A DNA stretch of 64,000 bases from Impatiens glandulifera. Taxonomy: Eukaryota; Streptophyta; Magnoliopsida; Ericales; Balsaminaceae. The stretch lies in the NCBI RefSeq assembly GCF_907164915.1, contig NC_061863.1:37359382-37423381 (forward strand). The letters are read 5' to 3'. The translations under genes were made by a program, and so were the position numbers. A model generated the notes under the pieces. It saw nothing but the letters and a program-made list of their open reading frames with translations. It was not told the origin of the DNA and did not search any database. This document shows positions 32,460 through 44,329 of this stretch, in pieces; the first letter of the stretch is position 1; each line of letters begins with the position of its first letter.

Positions 32460-34638
32460 TTATTTCCCCCTTAAAACGTTTGTCGTCCACGACGAACAGT
32501 TCTTGCTTTGGTTTGTTTCCATGTTGGGAACATTTCAGGGAATTGAATATGCATTGTTTCAAAATCTTCCCATGTTTGTCTTCAGGACCTGAACCCTCCC
32601 ATTCAACCAAAACCTGTGTCTTTGTTTTGTTTCGAACTGTGACCTCTCGTTCCCCTACTATCCTGCCTTTCCTGTCAGCTTCCTTGGTTTGGGGGATTTC
32701 CACAATGGCAGTAGGGGTGCCTTGGAAACTTTTTAACTGAGATACATGAAAAACATTGTGTATTTTTGCACCAGCTCCTAGCTCCAGTTTGTAAGCCACA
32801 TTACCGATCCTATCCAGCACTTTGAATGGTCCAAAAAATTTAGGAGACAGCTTGTGGAAACATTTTCGAACAGATAATTGTCTATAGGGCTGCAGTTTTA
32901 ACAAGACCCAAGCTCTTACCTCAAGTATCACATCTGTTCTTTTCTTATCTTGCACCTGTTTCATTCGGTTTTGTGCTCTTTGCAGGTGAAACTTCAGTAA
33001 TTGGAGAGTTGCTTCTCGTGCAGAAAGAGTTAAGTCCACTTCTTCAACTCTTGAATCTCCAGCGACATATGAGGTGTGAATTGGAGGAGAATACCCATAG
33101 ACAGCTTCAAAGGGTGAAGTTTGGATGGCTGAATGGAAGTTGGTGTTATACCACCACTCAGCCAATGGCAACCAACGAACCCATTCTTTGGGGGATTGTC
33201 CAGCCATACATCGTAGGTAAGTGCCTAAACATTTATTTACAATTTCTGTTTGTCCGTCTGATTGAGGATGATATGCTGTGGATAGATTTTGCTGCACCTG
33301 CTGTATCTTCAGGAATTCTCGCCAAAAGGTGCTGAGGAACACTTTATCTCGATCACTGACTATAGACAGAGGCATCCCATGAAGTTTATAGACATTATTG
33401 ACAAAAGCTTCAGCGACTGTTTTGGCAGAAAATGGGTGTCGCAGGCTAATGAAATGTGCCATCTTGGACAGTCTGTCCACCACCACGAAAATTACAGATT
33501 TACCTTGTGTTTTGGGGAGATTTTCTATAAAATCCATGGAGATGGATTCCCAATATCGATTTGGAATTGTTAATGGCTGTAACATGCCTTTATATGCCAT
33601 ATTATCTGACTTGTTTTTTTGACATGTCTCGCAGGTTCGAACAAACTCCCGCACATCCTTAGTCATTCCTGACCAAAAGTATATGAGCTGCAATTTCTTT
33701 TGTGTGACCAATGAGCCTGAATGTCCCCCTTCGGCACCGCAATGTATTGCTGCTATCAGTGTGGTCCTCAATTCAGCGTTTCGTCCAACTACTAATTTCC
33801 CTCTTCTTCTCAATGTGCCATCGATATAAGTGAAATCCGAGTGAGAATTTGGTGCATCACTTATTTCTTGAACAAGCTTGACCAGATTTAGTTCAGTGAC
33901 ATACGTTTCTTGTATTTGTTTTTGCACAGCTGTATGGTATACCGAAATTCCTGCGCATTGGACCCTTGTATCCCGCCTAGATAACGCATCTGCCACCAGG
34001 TTCTCTTTTCCCTTTTTATATTGAACTGTGAAATCATAACCTACCAATTTGTAAAGCCACTTTTCTTGTGCAGGAGTCTGCACTCTTTGTTCTAGTAGAT
34101 ACTTATTCGCTTTATGATCTGTTTTCACCACAAATGTTTTATATCTGAGGTGGGTTCTCCACTTCTGCACAGCAAACGTTAAGGACATCAGTTCCTTTTC
34201 ATAAGTTGATGATGGCAGTTTCCCGGATTCGATAGATTTGCTGATAAATGCTATTGGGCGATCTTCTTGCATCAACACTGCACCAATGCCTGCTCCGCTT
34301 GCGTCCGTCTCTACAACGAATGGAGTCTGAAAATTGGGCAGCGCCAGAACTGGAGGGGATATCATCATTTGTTTCAGCAATTGAAATGCGTCATCTGCTT
34401 CTTTGTTCCAACCAAACTTTCCCTTTTTCAGCAGAGAAGTAAGGGGTCGAGCAATGTAACCGTATTGCTTAATGAATCTACGGTAATACCCGGTTAAGCC
34501 TAGGAATCCCTTGAGTTGTTTTGGTGATTGTGGAACGGGCCATGCGCTCATTGCTTCCAGTTTCTCCGGATCTGCAGCTATTCCATTTTCATTCAAAATG
34601 TGTCCCAGGTATGCAATTTGATTACAGCAAAACTGCAC
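32422..34638 (-). pseudogene. pol: Gypsy pol, second part: RNase H, integrase and frameshifted chromodomain
   Basis: RNase H shows [25 protein letters not shown] and [10 protein letters not shown]. The integrase zinc region keeps H-H-C-C ([15 protein letters not shown]). The DDE core keeps all three acids ([24 protein letters not shown]). At the C-terminus the chromodomain begins [16 protein letters not shown] missing base near 32577 then shifts the frame. In the neighbouring frame the normal WEDFETM stretch and a basic tail run to TAA immediately before the polypurine tract. In the shifted frame translation instead runs into the LTR. The core integrase looks intact. Confidence 0.9.
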
Positions 34639-36071
34639 TTCCCTTTATTTAAAACTAATTTATGTTGCTGTAATATAAGTAATACTTGTCTCAAATGAAA
34701 TATATGCTCCTTCCAGTTTGGACTGTAAACCAGAATATCATCAAAGAAAACCAACACAGATTTCCTTAGAAATGGCTTCAACACATCATTCATCAAACTT
34801 TGGAAGGTGGAAGGTGCATTTGTTAAGCCAAATGGCATCACCAGGAACTCATACAAGCCCTCATGAGTTCGGAACGCAGTCTTATGGCAGTCTTCCGGGT
34901 ACATTCGTATTTGGTGAAAACCAGATTTCAAATCCAGTTTAGAAAAAACCTTGGATCCATGCAGCTCCTCCATCAGTTCTTCTATCACCGGAATCGGAAA
35001 CTTGTCTTTAATGGTGGCTGAGTTCAACCTCCTATAATCGATACACATCCTCCAAGATAAGTCTTTTTTTCTGATCAACACCACGGGAGCAGCGAACGAA
35101 CTGTGACTCTTTCTAATTATTCCCCTTTCCAGCATATCATTGATTAAGTTCTCAATTTCTGATTTCTGCAGGGCCGGGTAGCGATAAGGGTGTAAGCACA
35201 CAGCTTCGGTGCCTTCCTTTAGTGGGATCCGATGATCGTGCTCTCTTGTTGGTGGTAAGCCATCCGGTTGCTGGAACAGAGTACTAAAATCATCAAGAAA
35301 CCCCTGAAGATCTTTAGAAACCTCTTCCTGGGCTCTTGTGATAAGTGCAAAGAACTGGGCTTCATTCTCTGTTTTTGCTTGTACCATGGCAGCCAGGCTG
35401 CCCTTCCTTAACAATTTCTCCAACTGGTGACCCTCTATAAGATTAATTTGTGTTTGGGGTATCCCTTGTAAGGTAATAGTTGCACCCTCCATTTCAAAAG
35501 AAAATGTAAGTTTTTCAAAATTCCAGGCTGAAGTTCCTAAAGTAATTAACCACTCTATGCCCAACACCATATCATAACCTGTCATAGTAAGAACTTTCAT
35601 ATCCGCTTGGTAATCTTTACCTTCCATGGACCATTTCAGGTTTTTGCAAACGCTGGAACAAAACAGGGTTGAACCGTCTGCCACTTTTACCGACAACACT
35701 TGAGTTTTCATAGCCTCGTGACCTATATTTCTTAGTATCCTGCTGTTAATGAAGTTGTGAGTGCTGTCTGTGTCAATAAGGATCACTACTGGTAGACTCC
35801 CAATCTTGCCCCGGATCTGGAGAGTTTGGAAATTCTTGGAACCGGTTAAGGCATGTAGAGAAATTGCAGGCTCCTCCATTGAATTGGGCTGCAACAATGA
35901 AGGATCGTCAACAACCGTTTCTTGAACCAATTGGACATCTGGTAAGGCTTCTTGCTCATTAGCCGAGATCATGAACAACTTTGTTTTACACTTGTGGTTT
36001 GGTTCCCATTTCTGATCACATTTGTAACAAAGGTCTTTTCTCCTTTTCTCATCAAATACAGCAGGTTCTAA
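34593..36071 (-). pseudogene. pol: Gypsy pol, first part: zinc knuckle, protease and reverse transcriptase
   Basis: After the knuckle comes the protease, whose active site reads LIDTDSTHNF. The usual D-S/T-G has Asp in place of Gly, which should inactivate it. RT follows with WRMCIDYRRLN, FSKLDLKSGFHQIRM, MPFGLTNAPSTFQ and the catalytic FFDD of LVFFDDILVYS. Near 34625 the frame shifts within a KCSFA stretch, and the RT end (QIAYLGHIL) continues in the next frame. The domain order and motifs are typical for plant chromoviruses. Confidence 0.9.
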
Positions 36072-36938
36072 TTATTTCATCGAGCCCTGATTCCCGCCAG
36101 AAGAAGATGCATGAGGAATGCCCGAAAAAGAAGTTCGGTTGGCACTTGGCCCGACTGGTTTGGGCAGTAAAGGGGCTGATTTACTATACAAGTGTCCTCT
36201 GCTCCACAAGGATTTGTATATTGATTCTTGGGCTTTGGCCATCGACATAGCCTCGTTCAAAGTTTCTGGATTTCTAAGTTTGACAGCATCTGCAATTTCC
36301 TCGTTCAGACCCGCCAGGTAACATTCTATCACGTACTCCCCGGGAAGGTTAAGCAATTTCTGGGAAATATTTATATATTGTTGATTGTAATACATGACTG
36401 ATTCCTCATTCTGTCGTAGATGCATAATCTGTCTCATGGGGGTATCATACATAGAGGGACCAAAATGTGCTAGTAGATCCCTTCTGAACACTTCCCACGT
36501 CAAGATTTCCCGATGATTGCGTTGCTGCAAATAGGAACTGTACCACATTCTGGCGTTGCCCGTAAAATGGATGGGAGCAATGTCTGTTTTGGTTTCATCC
36601 TCTGTCTTATCAAAGCGGAAAAATTGTTGTGCAGATATGAGCCAACCTTCCACTTTGGTTCCATCAAATCGAGGAAAGTCGACTTTGGTGAGTCGGGTTG
36701 GAGGAATATGTCGAACGTTTCTATCACGTGGAGGGTTCTGACGGCCATTACCCTCATGTCCCCTATGGCGATTTTCTTGGCCAAGAATATGAATTTGTTC
36801 TTCAGTGGCCTTCATACGAGTTTCAATAGTGTCCAATCTACGATCCAATCTAGTGTTCACATCAAGAAAGGAGGCAGTTAACGTTTCGATGGAAGCACGA
36901 AGGGCATCAATCTCTGACTGTTGTCGGGTTTCCACCAT
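36072..36938 (-). pseudogene. gag: Gypsy gag, interrupted just before the zinc knuckle
   Basis: I place the start at ATG 36938 (MVETRQQSEIDAL), because the upstream in-frame Met overlaps the primer site. The Gag core is recognisable: VDFPRFDGTKVEGWL, FFRFDKTEDETK, AHFGPSMYDTP, LNEEIADAVKL. An in-frame TAA at 36074-36072 ends it. The same frame then continues with a CCHC knuckle (CYKC...HKC near 36020) and runs on into the protease, so the intact element had a single gag-pol frame. Confidence 0.88.
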
Positions 36939-36951
36939 GGTAGGATTGTAT

Positions 36952-36964
36952 GGCTCTGATACCA
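36952..36964 (-). other. Primer binding site of the gypsy element
   Basis: On the minus strand TGGTATCAGAGCC, a perfect match to the plant initiator-Met tRNA 3' end, follows the LTR after three bases. Confidence 0.92.
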
Positions 36965-36967
36965 AGA

Positions 36968-37358
36968 TGTTATAGGTTAGGGTTTGACAAATTATTGAAT
37001 TTTGTGGTTTTATGATTTAGGGCAGCGGAAGTAGTGTTTTTGAAGAAGAAGAAGAAGAGATCTGAAGAAGAATGAAGGATCTGTCAATTTATTAACAGCC
37101 AAGAAGAAGAAGAAAAGGTACATAACAACCTTTAAGATTTTCCATAATATTGATAAAGAGATTTGGGATTGTTATACCCAAACATTACAGTTTTACAGTT
37201 ACATAACTACTTCATAACTACCCATTTCATAACTACCCACTACACAAACAGTTACTAACTTCTAACTTGTATAACTGTCTATACTTATCTTGAACACAAT
37301 ACACACAACAAACATAACTGTCATACAATTATACTGAAATTACTAGCTACATGTAACA
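36968..37358 (-). repeat. 5' LTR of the gypsy element
   Basis: 391 bp bounded by TGTTACATG and CCTATAACA on the minus strand. The differences from the other LTR include single bases in the GCGGAAG-AGTG, GAGAT-TGAAG and GAACACAA-ACAC stretches. Confidence 0.92.
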
Positions 37359-37600
37359 GAATTCTGGATTCCTCTGAATTAGATATTGCACCACCATCTA
37401 CATACTTGAGAGTAGTGGAGATGTATCCCTCCAGTAGCCCATTTAAATGATTTATTACCTCAGCATCTGTTTTTTCCGTGTCAGCAATCGAATTAAAGTT
37501 TGATTGGAACCCTTTGAAAAAAGGAAATATGGATCTTCCCCTTGCATATGCTTCCACAAAAGCACATCGTTGAATTGTTTTTGTTAATGAAAAGAAAGAT

Positions 37601-39105
37601 TTAGCGTCTCCCTCTTGATGCCCTCTTTTCCATGTTTTTTGTCATCCCGACCATGAAGGTGCCATTGGGTTGACCTCCCGCATTACCTCCACGACCCTTT
37701 CCTATTGCTGGAGTAGAGTCATCGTCAACAGAAGAACCATCACCTCGACGTAGCCTATGATTGGAGCGAGCACTGCGTGGAATTTCAGGTTGACGAGAAT
37801 TCACAAGTTGAGTCGTCATTTGGGATAAGGTCATCATATATTCTTCGGCCTCAGTTTGTTTAGAAGCCTCAAAGGCTGCATTTTCCTCATCTTGATATCG
37901 TTGAGCTACTGCCTCTTGTTCTCTTAGTCTTTCAGTATCAACAGCATAGTGAGATCTGACAATCTCCATGATTTGAGATGTAAGGACGTCGACTTCGGAC
38001 TTGGTCTCGTTTTGGAGAGAAAAGGTCATGTTGAGTAGAGGTTCCATCTTCTCCAGTTCTTGCACATCTCCTATCGCATCCTTACTAATTCTTGATTCTT
38101 TCCAATTGTTGGGGATGTTTGTATTTCCTCCATTCGATCCAGTCATGCTGTAACCGATTGTAGAGATTCTTGCCAATGAGCTATTATTTCCATGAGAATT
38201 TATTGGTTATCCACTCTTCGTGTCTCTTCAATAGTAGATTGAGTAGGCATATGGGATCCAAGAGGAATAGCTCAGATGGGTTGAGCATGGTGGGAACTTA
38301 CTTGGATTGACCACTCTGTTCCGATCAGTTGTTTGGGACTTTTATCCTTAGTACTGTGAGTACTTTTGGCGACCTCTTTGGATTTAGAAGACTTACCCGA
38401 AATTGAGTGAGCAGGGGTTGGTTGCTTCGGGTTCTGAACTTCATCTTAATCTGGAGGAGGAAGTTCATTACTGGTCGTTTCAAGATATTCGACTTGATGA
38501 GAGGAGGAATAACCCTTGCCAGCCGCAAGCGATGGGTTAGAGTGTGTTGTACCTTGCCCATCCTCGTTCTCATTTTCTTCAAAAGTTTACAAGACCTGAA
38601 TCTATTACGTCATTGGAGTTAGGTTCTGTAGCAGCATGAATGCGTTCCCAGTCTTGTTTTGACATACCACCGTATTTTTCTTTGACATAGTGTCCTCTTA
38701 CTTCATATCCATCGAACATTTCTCGTTTTTCTGAACTTTTCCATTTCCGTTTCGATGATTTACCCTCTTCAACCGACATTTGCTCGGTTCGTATAGTTTG
38801 AATGTCGCCTTGAGAGGGATGCATTTCTTCAATAAAATCTAGAGACTCATTCTCTTCAATATGATTCAAATTTGTTCGCGAAGGGGGAATTCTAAATTCC
38901 TCTAAATTAGATGTTATACCACCATCCACATACTTGAGATTAGTGGATATGTATCCCTCCAGTAGCCCATTTAAATGATTTATTACCTCGACATCTGTTT
39001 TTTCCGTGTCAGCAGTCTAATTAAAGTTTGATTGGAACCCTTTGAAAAAAGAAAATATTGCTTTTCCCCTTGCATATGCTTCCACAAAAGCACATCGTTG
39101 AATGG
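37601..39105 (-). repeat. Tandem duplication of the ORFb 3' half, copy 2 (uninterrupted)
   Basis: About 1.5 kb that recurs at 37577-37359 plus 32068-30737 with high similarity. The junction at 37577-37600 reads ...CATTAAC then AAAAACAATTCAACG on the minus strand, where a short TAACA stretch is shared by both parents. That would suit microhomology-mediated or slipped duplication. Confidence 0.75.
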
Positions 39106-40948
39106 CTATTGTTACAGATTTTGTTTTAGCGATAGAGAAGACTCCCTCCTCCAAACTTAGGAACTTTGACCACTTTTCTTCTTCTGTTATATCTGGAAAC
39201 GTCTCACTAAATCTCGTACCCAATCTGAGATTTACCCAAGAGTTGAAGACATCAATTTTCAGCTTTACGTCAGTCTCCGCTCGTTCAAGTATCAATTATA
39301 TAGAGGTCTGAGCCTCTGGTGTTACGTCAATAAGCGACTCGGATGTGGAGAGGCGATATTTTTTCCTTCTCTAGCCACTTCAGCTATTCGAGGTTCTGGA
39401 ACTGGTTCTCTAAACTCAAGTTTTCTTGATGTTCTCATTGCAGCAAAGGAGGAAAAGCTTCTTTAAATTTTTTAAACCGGAACCCTATTTATGGTATTAT
39501 CATTTGGATCCGGTCGGGTATACAAAATCCCTTGTGAGAATGTCGGAATAGGAATAAAGTCTTCATTGACGGTTATCATAACTGTCTTATTAGCATTAGT
39601 GGAGGAATCCACAACTTGAGACGGAACCTACTTCTGAATAGCCTGATCGATATCGGTTTGACCGGTAACAACAACCTCTAGCTGGTCGATTTGCAACGCA
39701 TCAAGCCGATCGGTTTGAGCAGCTTCTAACCGGTAGGTTTGAGACGTAAATAACTGATCGGTTTGGGAACCATCATCTAATTGGTCGGTTTGAAGGACTT
39801 CCAACTAATTGGTTTCATGAATATTAGACCGATCGGTAGCAGCGAGCTCAACAATCTTGATTGAAACTTCAATTACTGTCGACTGAGCCTCTAAAGCCGC
39901 GGGCTGAATCGAAATAATAAGAGATGTAGGACTTCGCTCCAACATGAATGCTTGCTGGCATAGAAATTGCATTAAAGAGAGGAGGAGTATGAATATTTAC
40001 CTCAAGTCGAGCTCTCTTTCGAGATGAAGTTATTTCACCAGTGTCTCTAAGTCCGGTTCTTACAATACTGTTGGTACTTGCAGCAGACTCAACTCCTGAT
40101 CTTAGTCTTTTTTAGGACGCGACACAGGTGGACGGGTTTATGCGTTTTAAGTCGCCCATAGACCTTCCATCTACCGATTTCGCACCGGCATTTTTCTGCC
40201 ACTTGATTGTTGGATGGAAGTCTCGGAGTTACACTCCTTGGCTTTATTTATCCTGGTAATTTATTGGCCAATAGTAACAGCAGACATGATTTTATTATGG
40301 TTTAACGAAGTACTTAGACTGGTAGGTACATATAAATGCTTCAGAATCCATCCTATCTGCACTGAAAAGTCGAGACTTCTCTTGTGGTGGGGAGACACCA
40401 TTTGACTTAGAGTATTAAACAGGACGAATCCCCAGTTGAAGCTATCGCCCTTGACTATAGCACTCATCATATCGAACTTAGATTGGATGATTGTATCATA
40501 GTTTCCGCCTCTTCCCTGGAGCTCTTTAGCAACAATGTTGTAGAGAATGCGATATTCGCATTTTGGGTCTTTCTTCTTTCCGCTGCAACTGATAGGAACA
40601 TCTCTATCGGAGTGGATGGATTGCATATGAGATACTGCACTGTAGACATTGCTTCAGAGAAGTCCCGACCATGAGTCGGAAGCTTCATAATCTTGGCGAA
40701 CAACACTTCAGTAATGGTGAACTCCACACCATTCACCTTAGCATATATATCATCACCGACTATCTTCGCCGAATCGAAAAACACTCGGACCGCTTCATCA
40801 TAGAAAACAAAGGGTCCTTCCAGGAAATGCCCGAGGCTGGAGTCTTCGATAGATCCGAACATCGATTTCATATCAGGTGTTCCAGATTTGAAGATTGATC
40901 GAAATCAATCTGCATAATATTGTTAGAGAATGCATTATCCTTAGCCAT

Positions 40949-41463
40949 ATTGGTAGTTTTAGACAAACTGAAGAATATGAAAGGTATTTCTTAGAGAGAA
41001 AGCAAAGCAAAATATAGATTTAGGGTTTGCAGAAAAATGTGATGAAATATCGGCATGCATTCCATTTTTAAAGGGATTTTATCAAACATGTTTCAAACTT
41101 TCCAAAATTAAAATTGAATTGTTGCTTTCTCTTAAAACGTGCTGTCAAACACTATTAAATTATGCCGCCTTTTTGAAAATACATATTAACAAGAAAGATT
41201 CATTATTATTTTTGACCATAAATATTTTATAACGGTTATAAATTAAATATATAACTTAAAATAATATTTAATATTTAATGAATGCAGATATTACTTAATG
41301 ACCCATAATTCAAATAATAGATATTTAGATAGTTGGTTCACAACACAAAATAATCGGTTCATAGGAATTTAACATTTTTTCCAAATCTAACTTGACTACT
41401 AAAGGGAGAATAGAACTAGATCTAGTGACTTGGAGATCCTAGAATCGTTTCTTTCTTAATTTT
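40949..41463 (-). other. Spacer between ORFa and ORFb of element C
   Basis: AT-rich and non-coding. It matches the reverse complement of 14701-15134 in element D in several blocks, including the AAACCCTAAATC stretch near 41020. I see no gene in it. Confidence 0.45.
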
Positions 41464-42142
41464 CTATGTTTGTATCATATCGATGTAGCTATAGATTCTT
41501 TCATTTGTTAAGACTTGGGATGGTTTGGGGTCGATTCTAGGTCCAATGTAAGCATGTATATCAAAGAAGAGGGCACTGAGTTTAGACACATAGCCGGTTA
41601 ACATTTTCTCTGAAGATATCATTTTCTTCAGGTTGTCGAAGATAACCTTTGACCAGTTGATAGGAATACATCTGGTTATGGCCACCATCATTTCGAAGAC
41701 CTTCTTGGAATAAATGTGAATGGATTCTTTCGCCAAAATAGATTTGGAAATTCGGTTTTTAGAAGGGACTTGACCCCATTGGTTTCAATACGATGGGAGA
41801 AATCTAAGAAGTGAAGTGACATTTCATAGATGATGTCACTAGGAGATGGGGGAAAATCAGAAAAACTTCTGCTGGAAGGTCGAAGCTCTGTGCAAAGTCT
41901 TCTTTAGAGAAGAGGAATTCTTTTCCTTGGACTTTGAACATGATAAATATATTTTCAATCACCTTGGCATTTTAGAAAAACTCAAATACTACATCATCGT
42001 AAATAACATGAGAGCCCTCAAGAAATTTCCTTAAACCTTTATACTATAGGGATTTGAACATGGAAGTTATTTCTTCATACCCGATGGACAAAATAGAATC
42101 GAAATCGATGAGTAGAGTGTTACGAGCAAAAGTTGGATTCAT
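41464..42142 (-). pseudogene. Accessory ORFa of element C, decayed
   Basis: ATG 42142 reads MNPTFARNTLLIDFDSILSI, then GYEEITSMFKSL and a stop. Family motifs continue in broken frames (a KFLEGS-like stretch near 42010, a VFEFF-like stretch near 41985). The last 90 codons are open from 41736 to 41464: SKKVFEMMVAITRCIPINWSKVIFDNLKKMI, GYVSKLSALFF and QVLTNERIYSYIDMIQT. It is the counterpart of element D ORFa and of A-ORFa2. The function is unknown. Confidence 0.6.
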
Positions 42143-42830
42143 TTCTTGGATTTCAAGAAAGAGATGTCTTTTACTTGAGAGGGGAGGATATAGATCGATA
42201 GAGAATGAATACTAGATCTATTTGAAAGACTTTTGAGATGCTTCATATGGATAGTTTATTCCAATGAATGCATCATTAAATAGAGCAGCATTTAATTAAG
42301 ATCCATCCTAAATTCCATTGGATAGAGAAAACTAATCGTTACAAGTATGTTGCTCATATTTGTGAACGTTGAGAGACACAAGTCTTCACGTTATTTGAGG
42401 TATGACATTTTAATATCTGAGAGGGAATATATTCAGACAAATAATGACAAAACTAGAAGACTGTCCCATTTTGATCCATAGATGAGACTACTGATACTTT
42501 TCATGTAAGTAACTAAATAGTTGTCTGCATTTCTTGTACTTAATGGATCAATTACTTTATTTGAAGAAAAACCGAACTGACTGGTATTTTTTCAAATTGT
42601 AAATAACCGACCGGTTTTAAGTTTTAAGTTGCTTAAGCTACCAGGTTTGATATACTTTAGTTTCGATCGAATGATCTGATTGATTTCAAAAGGAGAAAAT
42701 CGTCTGGTTTTATCTATTTGAATGACTTATCAAGTTATTCTCCCTTTAAATTTATGCACTACAATATTTTGAGAAGCTTAGGTTTCTCCCTGAGTTTGTG
42801 CACAGTATTTTATATCCCAGGTCAACGAAA
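42143..42830 (-). other. Upstream (promoter-side) region of element C ORFa
   Basis: The reverse complement matches 1-754. It keeps the GAAGACTTGTGTCTC box (near 42373-42385) about 240 bp before the ATG, and the block with TTTTGAGAAGC near 42770. Similarity to D ends near 42830, where an unrelated gypsy sequence starts. That is a recombination or insertion boundary. Confidence 0.5.
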
Positions 42831-44300
42831 CAAGGCAAGTACAAGGGGAAATCTTATCACACTTGCCTACTTTGGTTTATCAACGAGTTCGATCATGTGT
42901 CTTTTATATACGCGCCGAGAAGCTAAAATCACTTTACCGATGCTTTGGCTATATTAGCAGCTATAACCTAAACTCCTGTTGGAATTAAGGTCGAACCTCT
43001 GAAAATCTATCAGAAACGGAAATCCAATTTCGAAGTCGGAATGGTAGTCTCCATTCAAGTGACCACTGAACCTAGGTTCAATATTCTTCAAAACTACATC
43101 GTGTATGGAGACTATATGTCCCATTTTCGAGTTAAGGGACGAAGAGTCATACGCCAGTATTCCACCAACTATGCTTAGAAAGATAACAAACTATACAGAC
43201 GATCATATAACGGTCAAAACATGTTATGTGTCGATGGTCCCAAAGCACGACGGATCATAGAAGAAGTACACGCAGGTGTGTGTGGTCCACACATGATTGG
43301 ACTAGACCTTGACAAGAAAATACTCTGTCTTGGATATTATTGGCAAAATATAGATCAAGAGTATGTCAGCTATGCAAAAGGTTGTCACCAGTGTCAAATC
43401 TATGATAATCTAAAGCATACTCCATCATCTTTGTTGTATTTAATGACATCACCATGGCCCTTTTCAACATGTGGCTTTAATGTCATTCCCCATGCTTTCA
43501 ATTGACATGAGTTCATACTCGTAGCCATTGACTATTTCTCTAAATGGGTCAAAGCAGCATCTTATAAGATTCTCAAATCTAACTAAGTGGAAAAATTCAT
43601 TCGCGTCAATATCATTGCCCGGTATGGAGCGCCTCACACTATTATCTCAGAAAATGGAAGACACATTCATGGAAAGGTTTTATCTCTACTCAAAGAGTTC
43701 AAGATTGAACATCACAATTTCTTGCTCTATCGACCCCAAACTAACGGTGCGGTCGAAGTAGCAAACAAGAATGTGACTAGGATCATCAAGAAGATGACCA
43801 ATACATATAAGGATTGACATGAAAACGTTCATTTACCTTATGGGGATATCATACAACTGTTCAAGTATCGACAAAAGAAACTCCTTATTTCCTAGTTTAC
43901 GGCATTAACGTCGTACAACCTATTGAGATTGAAATCCCCGCGTTGAGGGTCCTATTGGAATCTCACTCATTGAAGAAGATTGGGTACAATCTCAATACGA
44001 CCAGTTAATGTTGATGGAAGACAACATGTTGGATGCGTTATGCAAAACTCAGGCTTACCAGAAACGAATGGTCGATACCTTTAATAGAAAGGTCAAGCCT
44101 AGAAGCCTAAAAGAAGGTGACATGGTTCTCAAGGTATCCTAAGAACTGTTAGACCCTAAGGGAAAGTTTCGACCATGATGGGAAGGTCCCTTCCTCATCA
44201 AGAATAGCCTATATTGAGGTGTGGTTCGCTTTTCAACGGTTGAAGGTAAAGAATTTATTGCTCTAAGCAATCTAGACACCCTAAAACAATATTATGTGTA
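42831..44300 (+). pseudogene. Degenerate Ty3/gypsy pol (RNase H end and integrase), Tat-like
   Basis: In order: an RNase H end (YIPGQRN, then TDALA near 42937), LYRRSYNGQNML, the integrase zinc region (HAGVCGPH, CHQCQ), the core with LVAIDYFSKWVKAA (first Asp kept in DYFSKW context), TIISENGRHIHG where Asp-Asn is usual, and RPQTNGAVEVANK with Glu kept. Near 44110-44150 KPRSLKEGDMVLK and near 44280 a TLKQYYV end follow. This layout and these motifs match plant Tat/Athila-type integrases. At least five stops or shifts are visible. The 5' part of the element is absent, replaced by element C. Confidence 0.82.
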
Positions 44301-44329
44301 ATATCATTTCGCGCAAAATCACGGCTCCA

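Larger units (their letters stand above)
32069..37358 (-). mobile_element. Ty3/gypsy chromodomain retrotransposon (5.3 kb), nearly complete
   Basis: Two 391-bp LTRs differ at only about five or six positions by my count, so insertion is recent. On the minus strand the order is LTR, perfect tRNA-iMet primer site, gag, protease, RT, RNase H, integrase, chromodomain, polypurine tract, LTR. Short LTRs, total size and a chromodomain fit the Reina-type chromoviruses (inference). Coding damage is limited to one stop, two frameshifts and a protease active-site change. The flanks are a 49-bp direct repeat rather than a 5-bp duplication. Confidence 0.92.
30737..40948 (-). pseudogene. Accessory ORFb of element C, with duplicated 3' half and a nested gypsy element
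   Basis: ATG 40948 reads MAKDNAFSNNIMQIDFDQS, almost the same start as element D ORFb. The family domain follows around 40871-40260 in two frames: SLGHFLEGPFVFYDEAVRVFF, MKLPTHGRDF, then NWGFVLFNTLSQMV. Next come a linker with repeated QTD-R/Q-L units (near 39630-39850), KLKIDVFNSWVNLRLG (39295-39017) and AYARGKAIFSFFKGFQ. The hydrophilic C-terminal part ends with LVNSRQPEIPRSARSNHRLRRGDG and ASRGRR (37601). That terminal part then repeats (37577-37359 and 32068-30737) with the same ending. Many stops and shifts are present. The role is unknown. Confidence 0.65.
29062..42830 (-). mobile_element. Element C: minus-strand element with 3' LTR, ORFb, ORFa and promoter side
   Basis: In minus-strand order it shows an upstream region (42830-42143), ORFa, a spacer, ORFb, polypurine-like tracts and a 3' LTR ending in the gap. 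It parallels element D in inverted orientation over all parts present in D. A gypsy element (32069-37358) is nested in ORFb. No gag or pol of its own is present: upstream of 42830 the sequence changes to an unrelated gypsy remnant. C is thus a 3' fragment or a recombined copy. Confidence 0.6.
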
